Source of the DNA: Methylobacterium oryzihabitans
GTDB taxonomy: Bacteria; Pseudomonadota; Alphaproteobacteria; Rhizobiales; Beijerinckiaceae
Direction of reading: 5' to 3'
Assembly (NCBI RefSeq): GCF_004004555.2
Contig: NZ_SACP01000002.1
Location: 124,001-188,000 of the forward strand
Length of the DNA: 64,000 bases
Shown here: positions 35,729-44,433 of the stretch, piece after piece
How the letters are laid out: each line of letters begins with the position of its first letter
Numbering within the stretch: position 1 is the first letter of the stretch
The notes under the pieces: model-generated
What the model was told of the DNA's origin: nothing
Database searches by the model: none
The model's input: the letters and a program-made list of their open reading frames with translations, nothing else
Made by a program: the position numbers and the translations under genes

Positions 35729-35796
35729 TGTCGAGCGCATGCTCGACAGGCTCCGCAAGTGATGTCGAGCGCACGCTCGACAGATTCCGGCGCTGA
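35695..35796 (+). repeat. Three tandem 34-bp copies of the hemE 3' end
   Basis: Units at 35695-35728, 35729-35762 and 35763-35796. Each starts TGTCGAGCGCA and ends in TGA. Unit 1 is the real hemE end (last 10 codons and stop). Units 2 and 3 are diverged downstream copies. Units 1 and 2 hold the perfect stem GTCGAGC-GCAT-GCTCGAC; unit 3 has GTCGAGC-GCAC-GCTCGAC, so the stem survives in all three. 34 is not a multiple of three, so they change frame. Confidence 0.93.
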
Positions 35797-35820
35797 TCCT
35801 CTCCGAACCCAGGACCCCCC

Positions 35821-36246
35821 GTGCTCTATCTCTGGATCAAGGCCGGCCACATCCTCGCGCTGATCGCCTGGATGGCCGCGATGCTCTACCTGCCGCGCCT
35901 GTTCGTCTATCACGCCGCCGCACCGGCGGGCTCGGCCCAGAGCGAGACCTTCAAGGTGATGGAGCGGCGCCTCGCCAAGGGGATCATGCTGCCGGGCATG
36001 ATCGCCACCTGGGTGTTCGGCATCACGCTGGCGGTGCAGAGCGGCGCGTTCTCGCAGGGCTGGCTCCACGCCAAGCTGGCGCTGGTCGTGGCGATGAGCG
36101 GCCTGCACGGCTGGTTCTCGCGGATGGTCAAGGACTTCGCCGCCGACCGCAACACCCGCACGCCGAACTTCTACCGGGTGATCAACGAGGTCCCGACGCT
36201 GCTGATGATCGTCATCGTGATCCTCGTCGTGGTGAAGCCGTTCTGA
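35821..36246 (+). CDS. hemJ: Protoporphyrinogen IX oxidase HemJ
   Basis: A 141-aa four-helix membrane protein that oxidises protoporphyrinogen IX. The family core is WIKAGHILALIAWMAAMLYLPRLFVYH with the essential His, and KLALVVAMSGLHGWFS with the second His. RVINEVPTLLMIVIVILVVVKP is the last helix. The start is GTG at 35821. hemJ next to hemE beside the origin is common in this class. Its stop overlaps by one base the next gene's ATG. Confidence 0.93.
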   Translation: MLYLWIKAGHILALIAWMAAMLYLPRLFVYHAAAPAGSAQSETFKVMERRLAKGIMLPGMIATWVFGITLAVQSGAFSQGWLHAKLALVVAMSGLHGWFSRMVKDFAADRNTRTPNFYRVINEVPTLLMIVIVILVVVKPF

Positions 36247-37103
36247 TGCCCCATCGCCGCCTCATCCTCCGCCTCGCCGGCCGCGACGTCGACCTCGGCT
36301 GCGACACGATCGGCGAGGGGCCCGACGCGCTGCTGCTGCCGGCCCTGTCGTCGATCGCCACCCGGGAGGAGATGCGGCCGCTGGCCGGGCACCTCGCGGG
36401 GCACTTCCGCTGCCTCGTGCCGGACTGGCCCGGCTTCGGCGCCGAGGCGCGGGCGCGGGTGCCGCTGGCCCCCGCGACCCTGCACGCCTTCCTCGACGCC
36501 CTGGCGGAGGCCCGGCCGGGCCCGTATGCGCTGGGCGTCGCGGCCGGGCACGGTGCCGGCTACCTCGTGGCGGCGGCGCGGCGCCATCCCGGGTTGTTCG
36601 CGCGGCTCGTCCTCGTCGCGCCGACCTGGCGCGGGCCGCTGCCGACCGCGATGGGACCGGAGCGGCGGCCGCTGTTCCGGCGCCTGCGCCGGGCGGTCGA
36701 GACGCCGCTCGTCGGCGACCTCCTCTACCGTCTCAACGTCTCGACGCCGATCGTGTCGCGGATGATGCAGGCCCACGTCTACGCCGACCCGGCGCGGGTG
36801 ACCCCCGAGGTCCTGGCCGACAAGCGCCGGGTGACGAATCAGCCCGGCGCCCGCTTCGGCACCGCGGCCTTCGTCACCGGCGGCCTCGACCCGGTCGAGA
36901 CGCGCGAGGAGTTCCTGGCGCTGTTCCGCCCCGGCCTGCCGCCGGTGACGGTGCTGCGCCCGGCCGGCGCGCCGCGCCGCTCCGGCGCCGAGATGGAGGC
37001 GCTGGCCGCCTCCGGCCTCGTGACCGCCGCGACGATCCCGGGGGCGCTGGCGGCGCACGAGGAGCATCCCGACGCCGTCGCGGCGGCGATCCTCGCCGCC
37101 TGA
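36246..37103 (+). CDS. Alpha/beta-hydrolase-fold protein without the nucleophile Ser
   Basis: A 285-aa alpha/beta hydrolase. The oxyanion/strand pattern (DALLLPALSSIATREEM, VPDWPGFG) and a C-terminal His (AAHEEHPDAV) are as usual. The nucleophile elbow, normally GxSxG, reads AAGHGAGYL; the Ser position is Gly, so ordinary ester hydrolysis seems unlikely. A non-enzymatic or binding role is inferred. The ATG overlaps the hemJ stop (TGATG), so it is coupled to it. Confidence 0.8.
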   Translation: MPHRRLILRLAGRDVDLGCDTIGEGPDALLLPALSSIATREEMRPLAGHLAGHFRCLVPDWPGFGAEARARVPLAPATLHAFLDALAEARPGPYALGVAAGHGAGYLVAAARRHPGLFARLVLVAPTWRGPLPTAMGPERRPLFRRLRRAVETPLVGDLLYRLNVSTPIVSRMMQAHVYADPARVTPEVLADKRRVTNQPGARFGTAAFVTGGLDPVETREEFLALFRPGLPPVTVLRPAGAPRRSGAEMEALAASGLVTAATIPGALAAHEEHPDAVAAAILAA

Positions 37104-37124
37104 GCCGACACCGCAGGAGACCGC

Positions 37125-37961
37125 ATGCCCCGCCCGATCCCGGTCCTCGCCGCCTTCCTGCTCGCCGCGGCGGCGATCCACGGGGCGAACGCCCAGGAGG
37201 CGGCGCCGCCGATCGCCGCCGACCCGGTGCGGCCGGGCAAGCCCGCGCGGGTGCCCTACCTCGCGCCGGGCGCCCTCGACACCACGGCGGTGCTGCCGCC
37301 GCCCCCGCCCCCGGGCAGCGAGGCCGCCCGGGCCGACAAGGCGGCCTACGACGCCACCCGGGCGCTGAAGGACACGCCGCGCTGGCATCTCGCCACCCAC
37401 GACGTGGCGTCCGGGGTGGCGAGCCTGCTCGACGACTTCTCGTGCAGCATCGGCCGGCGTCTCGATCCGGCCCGGCTGCCGGTGCTGATCGGCGTGCTCG
37501 AACGGGCCCGCCTCGACGTGGTCGAGGCGGTGCGGCGCCCCAAGGAGGTCTACCGGCGCGAGCGGCCGCATCTCGGCAACGATGCCCCGATCTGCGTCGC
37601 GCGCACCGAGCCGCTGGCGCGCAGCCCGTCCTACCCGTCCGGCCACACCACCGAGGGCTGGACCTTCGCGCTGATCCTCGCGGCGGCGATGCCCGAGCAC
37701 GCCACCGCGATCCTGCGGCGCGGGCGCATCTACGGCGAGAGCCGCATCGTCTGCGGCGTGCACTGGCCGAGCGACGTCGAGGCCGGACGCGACAACGGCG
37801 CGGCCCTGTTCGCCGCGCTCCAGGGCAGCGCCGCCTTCCGGGCCGACCTCGACGCCGCCCGGGCCGAACTGGCGGCGATCCTGCCCGCCCTCGGCGCCGC
37901 CGATCCCGACCCGGCGACCTGCGCCATGGAGGCCGCCGCGGCCGGAAAGCCGGTGCCCTGA
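37125..37961 (+). CDS. Class A acid phosphatase (PhoN/PAP2)
   Basis: A 278-aa exported vanadium-haloperoxidase-fold phosphatase. It has a Sec signal (VLAAFLLAAAAIHGANA), the KxxxxxxRP motif KEVYRRERP, PSYPSGHTTEGW and SRIVCGVHWPSDVEAGR. These are the three motifs of PAP2 non-specific acid phosphatases. It probably releases phosphate from organic esters in the periplasm. The ATG at 37125 is 21 bp after the hydrolase, possibly the same transcript. Confidence 0.92.
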   Translation: MPRPIPVLAAFLLAAAAIHGANAQEAAPPIAADPVRPGKPARVPYLAPGALDTTAVLPPPPPPGSEAARADKAAYDATRALKDTPRWHLATHDVASGVASLLDDFSCSIGRRLDPARLPVLIGVLERARLDVVEAVRRPKEVYRRERPHLGNDAPICVARTEPLARSPSYPSGHTTEGWTFALILAAAMPEHATAILRRGRIYGESRIVCGVHWPSDVEAGRDNGAALFAALQGSAAFRADLDAARAELAAILPALGAADPDPATCAMEAAAAGKPVP

Positions 37962-37965
37962 GCGA

Positions 37966-38098
37966 TGAGACGGAATCCGGACGATCACGTCCGGATTCCG
38001 TCTCCCCAGCCCGCGCGCCGCCTGAGCGGAGTCGAAATCCGCATCGCGAATGCGATCCGCCAGGATCGCCTGAAGCGATCATCCGGATTTCGTATGAC
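37966..38098 (-). repeat. Dispersed palindromic repeat, copy D
   Basis: A reversed copy: TGAGACGGAATCCGGACGATC at one end and GGATTTCGTATGACA at the other. CCAGCCCGCGCGCCGCCTGAGCGG in the middle is the reverse complement of the copy A interior. It is just after the phosphatase stop. The rest of the gap to 38322 (225 bp) shows no gene. Confidence 0.78.
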
Positions 38099-38322
38099 AC
38101 GTCCCGGTTGAGCCAATCCGGGTTACCACCGCATCGTCTTCGCGCCCTCGCGGCGGCCGGGACGAAGGTCGTCGCCGGATCCGCGACCGCAACCGGCGGG
38201 CCGCGCAGACGCGGCACAACGACCGATTGTCGCCGAAGACGGCCCTTGCCTATTTGTCCCGCTGGACGTCATCTTGCCGGCGACGCTCGGCTACCCGGCA
38301 GAACAGAGCGGAAAGGGACACG

Positions 38323-38736
38323 ATGCCTCTCGACGACCCGCCGGTCGCACGAAGTCTGGCCCTCGTGGCGGAGATGCAGAAACGCGTGGCGGCCCTCAGG
38401 GAGGAAGCCGAGAAGGTGCGCCGCAACATCGCGGAGTTCCGCGCGCTGCTGACCCCGGCAGTGTCCGAGCGGACGATCGCGCCCCCGCCACCGGCCGCCA
38501 AGCCGTGCCTGCCGATCAAGGCGGTCAGCCCGCCGCCGCCGCGGATCCCGGTCGCGCCGGCGGCCGACCCGGAGGTGCTCGACGGACTCGCCAGGACCCT
38601 GATCGAGGCCCACCGGCTGTCCGAACTCGACGGCGATGCGGTGCTCAGGGATCTGGTCGAGGCGGCGCTGACCCATGTCGGCTTCCGCCTCAGCGACCAC
38701 ATCCCCCCGTCCCAGGCCGGCGTGCCCATCCACTGA
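38323..38736 (+). CDS. Coiled-coil protein of unknown function
   Basis: A 137-aa protein with a helical head (ALVAEMQKRVAALREEAEKVRRNIAEFRALL, heptad-like), a Pro-rich linker (PPPPAAKPCLP.. PPPPRIPVAP) and a C-terminal helical domain. The ATG at 38323 has GGAAAGGGA ahead. It leads a cluster of three orphan small genes. No recognised family. Confidence 0.65.
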   Translation: MPLDDPPVARSLALVAEMQKRVAALREEAEKVRRNIAEFRALLTPAVSERTIAPPPPAAKPCLPIKAVSPPPPRIPVAPAADPEVLDGLARTLIEAHRLSELDGDAVLRDLVEAALTHVGFRLSDHIPPSQAGVPIH

Positions 38737-38769
38737 GCGGTGCTCGGCTCGGGTGACGGAGATCCCTGC

Positions 38770-39006
38770 GTGAGCCTCGTCCACAACGAGCGGACCAAGC
38801 TGACGGCGACATACCTGAATACGGCCGCGGACGGCATGGTCACGGCTGGGGTGATCGCGCCGCTTGCCGCCGCTGCGTTCGGGGTCTCGGGAGCCTCGGG
38901 ACATCTGCCAACGTTGACACTCGCACTCGGTGTCCTGATCTTCCTGTTCGGGAGCATCGCTCTCCACGCCCCCGCCCGCTACGTGCTCAAGGGGCTGAAG
39001 CCATGA
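38770..39006 (+). CDS. Small two-helix membrane protein
   Basis: A 78-aa protein. NTAADGMVTAGVIAPLAAAAFG and LTLALGVLIFLFGSIALHAP are two membrane helices. It ends [10 protein letters not shown], a positive-inside tail. The start is GTG at 38770, with CGGAG 8 nt upstream. Its stop overlaps the next gene (ATGA). Base composition is slightly AT-richer than its neighbours. No known family. Confidence 0.65.
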   Translation: MSLVHNERTKLTATYLNTAADGMVTAGVIAPLAAAAFGVSGASGHLPTLTLALGVLIFLFGSIALHAPARYVLKGLKP

Positions 39007-39101
39007 CCGACATCCAGATCCTGGCCTTCATCGTGACGCCCCTGTTTGCCGTCGCGCTCGGCTGGGCTGTCGCCTATTGGGCCCGACACGTCGCGGAGTG
39101 A
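39003..39101 (+). CDS. 32-aa single-span membrane peptide
   Basis: A very short gene, ATG at 39003 to TGA at 39101. The protein begins [20 protein letters not shown] and has one helix followed by WARHVAE. It overlaps the gene before it (ATGA), which supports translation. A hairpin follows directly. It is likely a small subunit of the two-helix protein or another membrane complex. Confidence 0.55.
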   Translation: MTDIQILAFIVTPLFAVALGWAVAYWARHVAE

Positions 39102-39120
39102 TCGGTTCTCGGAACCGATC
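39100..39120. terminator. Terminator-like hairpin
   Basis: GATCGGTTC-TCG-GAACCGATC, a perfect 9-bp stem with a 3-nt loop, between the small-membrane-protein genes and convergent xerD. Confidence 0.65.
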
Positions 39121-39134
39121 GCTCGACGATCGGA

Positions 39135-40069
<935 letters not shown>

Positions 40070-40073
<4 letters not shown>

Positions 40074-40222
40074 CGGCCCGGCGGCTGGAGCTTCGAGGCC
40101 GGGATCGTCACGGACATCTCCCGCGGCGTCGGCTCGACGAAGGTGGCGAGCGCGAACATCGCCGCGTAGGCGAGCCCGGCCAGGATCGCCACGACGACGA
40201 GGAAGCGGAACAGGGTCGGCAC
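40070..40222 (-). CDS. 50-aa single-span membrane protein upstream of xerD
   Basis: A short gene, GTG at 40222 to TGA at 40070. The product begins [20 protein letters not shown], one membrane helix, then [18 protein letters not shown]. Its stop overlaps the xerD ATG (ATGA). Conserved small proteins of this form (helix followed by FVEP.PREM) occur between xerD and aroK in related genomes. The function is unknown. Confidence 0.7.
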
Positions 40223-40431
40223 GTCGGACGAACCTCGAAGCTACGCGAAACAGGGGCCGGTCCAGGGCCCGGCGTCGCCGCGGGGCCCGTCCGTTCGACC
40301 ATGGGCGGCCAAGCCTGACAAGGGCGGCCGCCCGGCCGATGTCGGATTGCGCAGGGCTGTTGCGCCGCTGCCGTGAATCCGCAGAATCTCGGACGTTTCG
40401 TCCCGCCGGGAAAACAGGTTAAGAACGCCGC

Positions 40432-41046
40432 ATGGCCGAGTCCCGCCCCACCGCCGACACGATCGAGAGCCGCGTCCGGCGGGGCGTCGGGGCGCGCTCG
40501 ATCGTGCTCGTCGGGCTGATGGGCGCGGGCAAGAGCACGGTCGGCAAGCGCCTGTCGAGCCGCCTCGGCCTGATCTTCAAGGACGCCGACCACGAGATCG
40601 AGGCGGCGGCCGGCCTGACCATTCCCGACATCTTCGCCATCTACGGCGAGGCGAGCTTTCGCGATGGCGAGGAGCGGGTGATCGCCCGCCTCCTGCGCGA
40701 GGGACCGATGGTGCTCGCCACCGGCGGCGGCGCCTTCATGCGGCCGGAGACCCGCCGGCGCATCGCCGAGGCCGGCGTCTCGGTCTGGCTCAAGGCGGAA
40801 CTCGAGGTGCTGATGCGCCGGGTGCGCAAGCGGCCCGGCCGGCCGCTGCTGCAGAACGAGGACCCCGAAGGAACGATGCGCAGGCTGATGGACACCCGCC
40901 ACCCGGTCTACGGCGACGCCGACGTGATCGTGGTGTCGCGCGACGTGTCGCACGACCGGGTCGTGCAGGACGTGCTGGAGGCCCTCGACGCCTACCTGCT
41001 GCGCCCGCAGGAGGACCCGTCCCTGCGCGGCGTCGCCGCCCAATGA
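40432..41046 (+). CDS. aroK: Shikimate kinase
   Basis: A 204-aa kinase making shikimate 3-phosphate. Walker A is VGLMGAGKSTVGKRL, the substrate sites are DADHEIE and ATGGGAF, and RPLLQNED is the lid. The protein has about 20 extra N-terminal residues compared with E. coli AroK. It overlaps aroB (ATGA), the usual aroKB operon. A 209-bp gap ahead of it must hold the promoter. Confidence 0.95.
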   Translation: MAESRPTADTIESRVRRGVGARSIVLVGLMGAGKSTVGKRLSSRLGLIFKDADHEIEAAAGLTIPDIFAIYGEASFRDGEERVIARLLREGPMVLATGGGAFMRPETRRRIAEAGVSVWLKAELEVLMRRVRKRPGRPLLQNEDPEGTMRRLMDTRHPVYGDADVIVVSRDVSHDRVVQDVLEALDAYLLRPQEDPSLRGVAAQ

Positions 41047-42170
41047 GCCCGGCCGAGACCGTGCACGTCCCCCTCGACGGGGGGCGGGCCTACGACATCC
41101 TGGTCGGGCGCGGGCTGCTCGCCGGAATCGGGCCGCGGGTGGCGGAACTCGGCGCGCGGGCGGTGGCGGTGGTCAGCGACACGACCGTCGCGGGCCTCTA
41201 CGGCGAGGCGGTGCTGGGGTCCCTGCGCGAGGCGGGCCTGCGCGCCGGCCTCGTCACCGTGGCGCCGGGCGAGGGCTCGAAGAGCTACGCCACCCTGGCG
41301 GCGGTCTGCGACGGGCTGCTCGCCGAACGGATCGAGCGACGCGACCTCGTGCTGGCCCTCGGCGGCGGCGTGGTCGGCGACCTCGCGGGTTTCGCGGCGG
41401 CGATCCTGCGGCGCGGCGTGCGCTTCGTCCAGGCGCCCACCTCCCTGCTCGCCCAGGTCGATTCCTCGGTCGGGGGCAAGACCGGGATCAACTCGCCCCA
41501 CGGCAAGAACCTCGTCGGCGCCTTCCACCAGCCCGTGCTGGTCCTGGCCGACACCGCGACGCTCGACAGCCTGACGCCGCGGGAGATGCGGGCGGGCTAC
41601 GCCGAGGTGGCGAAGTACGGCCTCATCGACGATCCGGCCTTCTTCGCCTGGTGCGAGGCGCGCTTCGGCGAGATCTTCGCCGGGGGACCGGCCCGCGAGA
41701 CCGCGGTCGCCGCCTGCTGCCGCGCCAAGGCCGGCGTGGTGGTGCGTGACGAGCGCGAGGACGGCGAACGGGCGCTGCTCAATCTCGGCCACACCTTCGC
41801 CCATGCCCTGGAGCGGCTGACCAACTACGACTCGGCCCGGCTCGTCCACGGCGAGGCGGTGGCGATCGGCCTCGCCCTCGCGTTCCGGTTCTCGGCCCGC
41901 CTCGGCCTGTGCCCGGGCCAGGAGGCCGGCCGCGTCGCCAACCACCTCGCCCTCGCGGGCCTGCCGACGACGCTGCGGGCGGTGCCCGGCGGCTGCGGCG
42001 ACGCCGACAGCCTCCTCGACGCCATGCGCCAGGACAAGAAGGTGCGCGACGGCGCGCTGACCTTCATCCTCGCCCGCGGCATCGGCCGCAGCTTCATCGC
42101 CCCCGGCATCGATCCGGGGGAGGTGCGGGCGTTCCTGGCGGACGAACTGGAGCGGGATCCCCGCTCCTGA
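41043..42170 (+). CDS. aroB: 3-dehydroquinate synthase
   Basis: A 375-aa NAD- and metal-dependent enzyme closing DAHP to 3-dehydroquinate. GGGVVGDLAGFAAAI is the NAD site, PTSLLAQVDSSVGGKTGIN is the substrate loop, and the metal ligands are in the GYAEVAKYG, GHTFAHALE and VHGEAVAIG blocks. It is cotranscribed with aroK. A clean hairpin lies between it and the convergent cytochrome gene. Confidence 0.96.
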   Translation: MSPAETVHVPLDGGRAYDILVGRGLLAGIGPRVAELGARAVAVVSDTTVAGLYGEAVLGSLREAGLRAGLVTVAPGEGSKSYATLAAVCDGLLAERIERRDLVLALGGGVVGDLAGFAAAILRRGVRFVQAPTSLLAQVDSSVGGKTGINSPHGKNLVGAFHQPVLVLADTATLDSLTPREMRAGYAEVAKYGLIDDPAFFAWCEARFGEIFAGGPARETAVAACCRAKAGVVVRDEREDGERALLNLGHTFAHALERLTNYDSARLVHGEAVAIGLALAFRFSARLGLCPGQEAGRVANHLALAGLPTTLRAVPGGCGDADSLLDAMRQDKKVRDGALTFILARGIGRSFIAPGIDPGEVRAFLADELERDPRS

Positions 42171-42194
42171 ACCGGGAGCCCCGACCCCGGGAAA

Positions 42195-42215
42195 GCCCGG
42201 TGCCGCGCACCGGGC
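42195..42215. terminator. Hairpin between convergent aroB and cytochrome c genes
   Basis: GCCCGGTGC-CGC-GCACCGGGC, a perfect 9-bp stem with a 3-nt loop; probably works in both directions. Confidence 0.6.
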
Positions 42216-42224
42216 CGCTGCGGC

Positions 42225-42581
42225 TTACTGCTGGGTCTTGAGGTAGGCGACCAGGTCGTCGAGCTTCTTCTCGTCCTTCATGCCGGCATAGACCATCTTG
42301 GTGCCCGGCACGGTGCCCTTGGGATCGGCGAGCCACTTCTTCATCGTCGGCTCGTCCCAGGTCAGGCCGGAGCTCTTCATCGGGGCCGAATAGTTGTAGC
42401 CCTCGTGGGTCCCGGCCTTGCGGCCGATGACGCCCTTGAGGTCGGGGCCGACGCCGTTCTTGCCGAAGGCGTGGCAGGCCTTGCAGACCGCGAACGCCTT
42501 CTCGCCGGCCGCGGCGTCCTGCGCCTGCGCCGCCACGGGCAGGAGCACCGCCACGACCGCACCCAGGATGATCTGACGCAT
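42225..42581 (-). CDS. Class I c-type cytochrome (cytochrome c2-like)
   Basis: A 118-aa periplasmic electron carrier. The signal peptide ends LLPVAAQAQ. The haem motif is CKACH, and Met ligand candidates are in GTKMVYAG near the C-terminus. GKNGVGPDLKGVIGRKAG and NYSAPMKSS are typical of cytochrome c2/c550. The ATG at 42581 follows GGAGG. It could serve respiration or methylotrophic oxidation; there is no dehydrogenase next to it. Confidence 0.9.
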   Translation of the reverse strand: MRQIILGAVVAVLLPVAAQAQDAAAGEKAFAVCKACHAFGKNGVGPDLKGVIGRKAGTHEGYNYSAPMKSSGLTWDEPTMKKWLADPKGTVPGTKMVYAGMKDEKKLDDLVAYLKTQQ

Positions 42582-42768
42582 AGGGTTTCCTCCGAGAACT
42601 GACGGCTTGGTCACCGTCACGGCCGAGCTTTAGAACTGTTAGCCTTAAAAACGCGACCGGCCGCCGGCCGGTGCGTGCGACGAAAGGAAGCTCACCGGAA
42701 GGGTCCGAATCAAGCGGACCAAAGTCCGGCGCGGCAACCGGTCCGCGCCGGGACGAGCTTCCGTCCGC

Positions 42769-43458
42769 TCACCACGGCACCGTCGCTCCGGCATGGTCGA
42801 GATAGACGCAGCCCCGGCGGCCGAGCTGCCCTTCCACCACCCGGACCATGCCGGCGGTGCTGGTCGCGACGTCGAGGTCGGCCTCCGGCCCGCCCATGTC
42901 GGTGCGCACCCAGCCCGGATGCATCAGCACGACGCCGAAGTCCGCGTCGCCGTGGCGGAGCGCGAAGCTGCGCGCGAGGGTGTTGAGCGCCGCCTTGCTC
43001 GCCCGGTAGGTCTCCCAGCCGCCGGATTCGTTGCCGCCGACGCTGCCGAGCACCGAACTCATCAGCACCACCAGCCCGCCGGGCGCGACCCGGTCGGCGA
43101 AGGTCTCGGCGAAGCGGATCGGGCTGATCGCGTTGGTCTCGTAGACCTTGAGGGCGGTGGCCCGCTCGACCTCCGGCGCCGGCCGGTGCGCGTCGGTGGC
43201 GACGCCCGCGACCACGAACACGACGGCGAACCGCGTCCCCGCCAGGGTGTCGTGGAGCGCCGCCACCGCCGCGTCGTCGTCGATGTCGACCCGCTCCCGC
43301 CGCAGGTTCGGGGAATCCAGGCGGTCGAGGCCGGGCGCCGGACCGCGGGCGGTCGCGGTCACGTCCCAGCCGCGGTCGAGGAAGGTGGTCACGAGGCCGA
43401 GGCCGAGGCCGCGGGAGGCGCCGACCACCAGCGCCGAGGTGTTGGGTGTGTCCGTCAT
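42769..43458 (-). CDS. Short-chain dehydrogenase/reductase family protein
   Basis: A 229-aa SDR. The nucleotide motif is LVVGASRGLGLGL. The catalytic tetrad is visible: Ser in LMSSVLGSVGG, and Tyr and Lys in YRASKAALN. HPGWVRTDMGG is the C-terminal loop. It resembles the CsgA-like SDRs. The ATG at 43458 has GGGAG upstream. A MarR gene precedes it on the same strand with 104 bp between, so MarR may control it. Confidence 0.9.
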   Translation of the reverse strand: MTDTPNTSALVVGASRGLGLGLVTTFLDRGWDVTATARGPAPGLDRLDSPNLRRERVDIDDDAAVAALHDTLAGTRFAVVFVVAGVATDAHRPAPEVERATALKVYETNAISPIRFAETFADRVAPGGLVVLMSSVLGSVGGNESGGWETYRASKAALNTLARSFALRHGDADFGVVLMHPGWVRTDMGGPEADLDVATSTAGMVRVVEGQLGRRGCVYLDHAGATVPW

Positions 43459-43562
43459 GAGCGATCGTCTCCCGAGCGGTCCGCGCGACCGTCCTCGGTC
43501 GCCATCCCCGGGGGAGATAGGTTCGTCGTCGCGATCGGCAGGGGGCGCCCGATCCCCGCCGC

Positions 43563-44150
43563 TCAGTCGCGGTCGTCGTCCCCCGCCGCCTCCAGCGCCT
43601 CGGTCTCGAGATCCTCGGCCGCGTCGGCGGCGGCGTGGGCCTCGAGGCCGGCGGCCTCGGCGAGGTTGCGGGTGGCGCGGCGCAGCAGCTTGCGCAGGCG
43701 GCGCTTCTCCTTGGGGTCGAAGCCGTCGAGCATCTCGTCCTCGACCTCCTCCCACAGCCGCTCGATCGCCGCCGCCTTGGCGAGCCCCGACTCGGTCAGC
43801 CGCACCCGCACGATGCGCCCGTCCCCGGCCTCGGTCCGGCGCTCCACCACCCCGAGGGCGGCGAGCCGGGTGATGGTCTTCGAGGCGGTTGGCGGGCGCA
43901 CCCGCAGGGTGGCGGCGAGGTCGCCCATCGTCATCGTGCCGGCGGCGGCGAGCGCCTGCACCACCTGCTCCTGGCCGGCGAACAGGTCGAGCGAGGCGAG
44001 GCGGTCGCCGACCCGGCCGCGATGCATCCGCGCCGCCTGGACCAGGGCCCAGCCGACGCTGCGCGAGCCCGGCGGGCGCAGGGCCTTGGACGACTTGCGC
44101 CGGGCCGCGTCGCCGGACCGGCCCGGCAGGTCCTGTTCGGCCACCGACAT
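43563..44150 (-). CDS. MarR family transcriptional regulator
   Basis: A 195-aa winged-helix regulator. The DNA-binding part is AAGTMTMGDLAATLRVRPPTASKTITRLAALGVVERR, then the wing GDGRIVRVRLTESG. The C-terminal tail of about 40 residues is acidic and longer than usual. The ATG at 44150 has a G-rich site. It lies upstream of the SDR gene. The ligand is unknown. Confidence 0.9.
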   Translation of the reverse strand: MSVAEQDLPGRSGDAARRKSSKALRPPGSRSVGWALVQAARMHRGRVGDRLASLDLFAGQEQVVQALAAAGTMTMGDLAATLRVRPPTASKTITRLAALGVVERRTEAGDGRIVRVRLTESGLAKAAAIERLWEEVEDEMLDGFDPKEKRRLRKLLRRATRNLAEAAGLEAHAAADAAEDLETEALEAAGDDDRD

Positions 44151-44433
44151 GACGGATGCCCCCCTGGCATCGTCCGCGAAGCGGTCGCCACAGGGCGGAC
44201 GATGCGAAACCAATGGACGCCGCGGCCCGGCTCCGCGCAAGGGCCGCGCCCTGCGGGACCGATCCTGCCGCGACCGTGCCGTCACCGACAGGGCGACCGA
44301 TCACGCGGCTTCTGCCCGCCCGGCGATGACGTTGCGATGACGGTCGCCGGCCCGGCGGCGGTTGTCCCCGGTCTTCGCCTCGCCGGCGGCGGAGCCCGGC
44401 CCTATCCTCCCCGGCCGACACGGAGGCCCCGCC

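Noticed and set aside
35695..35796. 34-bp repeats as a CRISPR array or phage attachment site
   Set aside because: No spacers, and the units derive from the hemE end; no integrase or insert is next to it.
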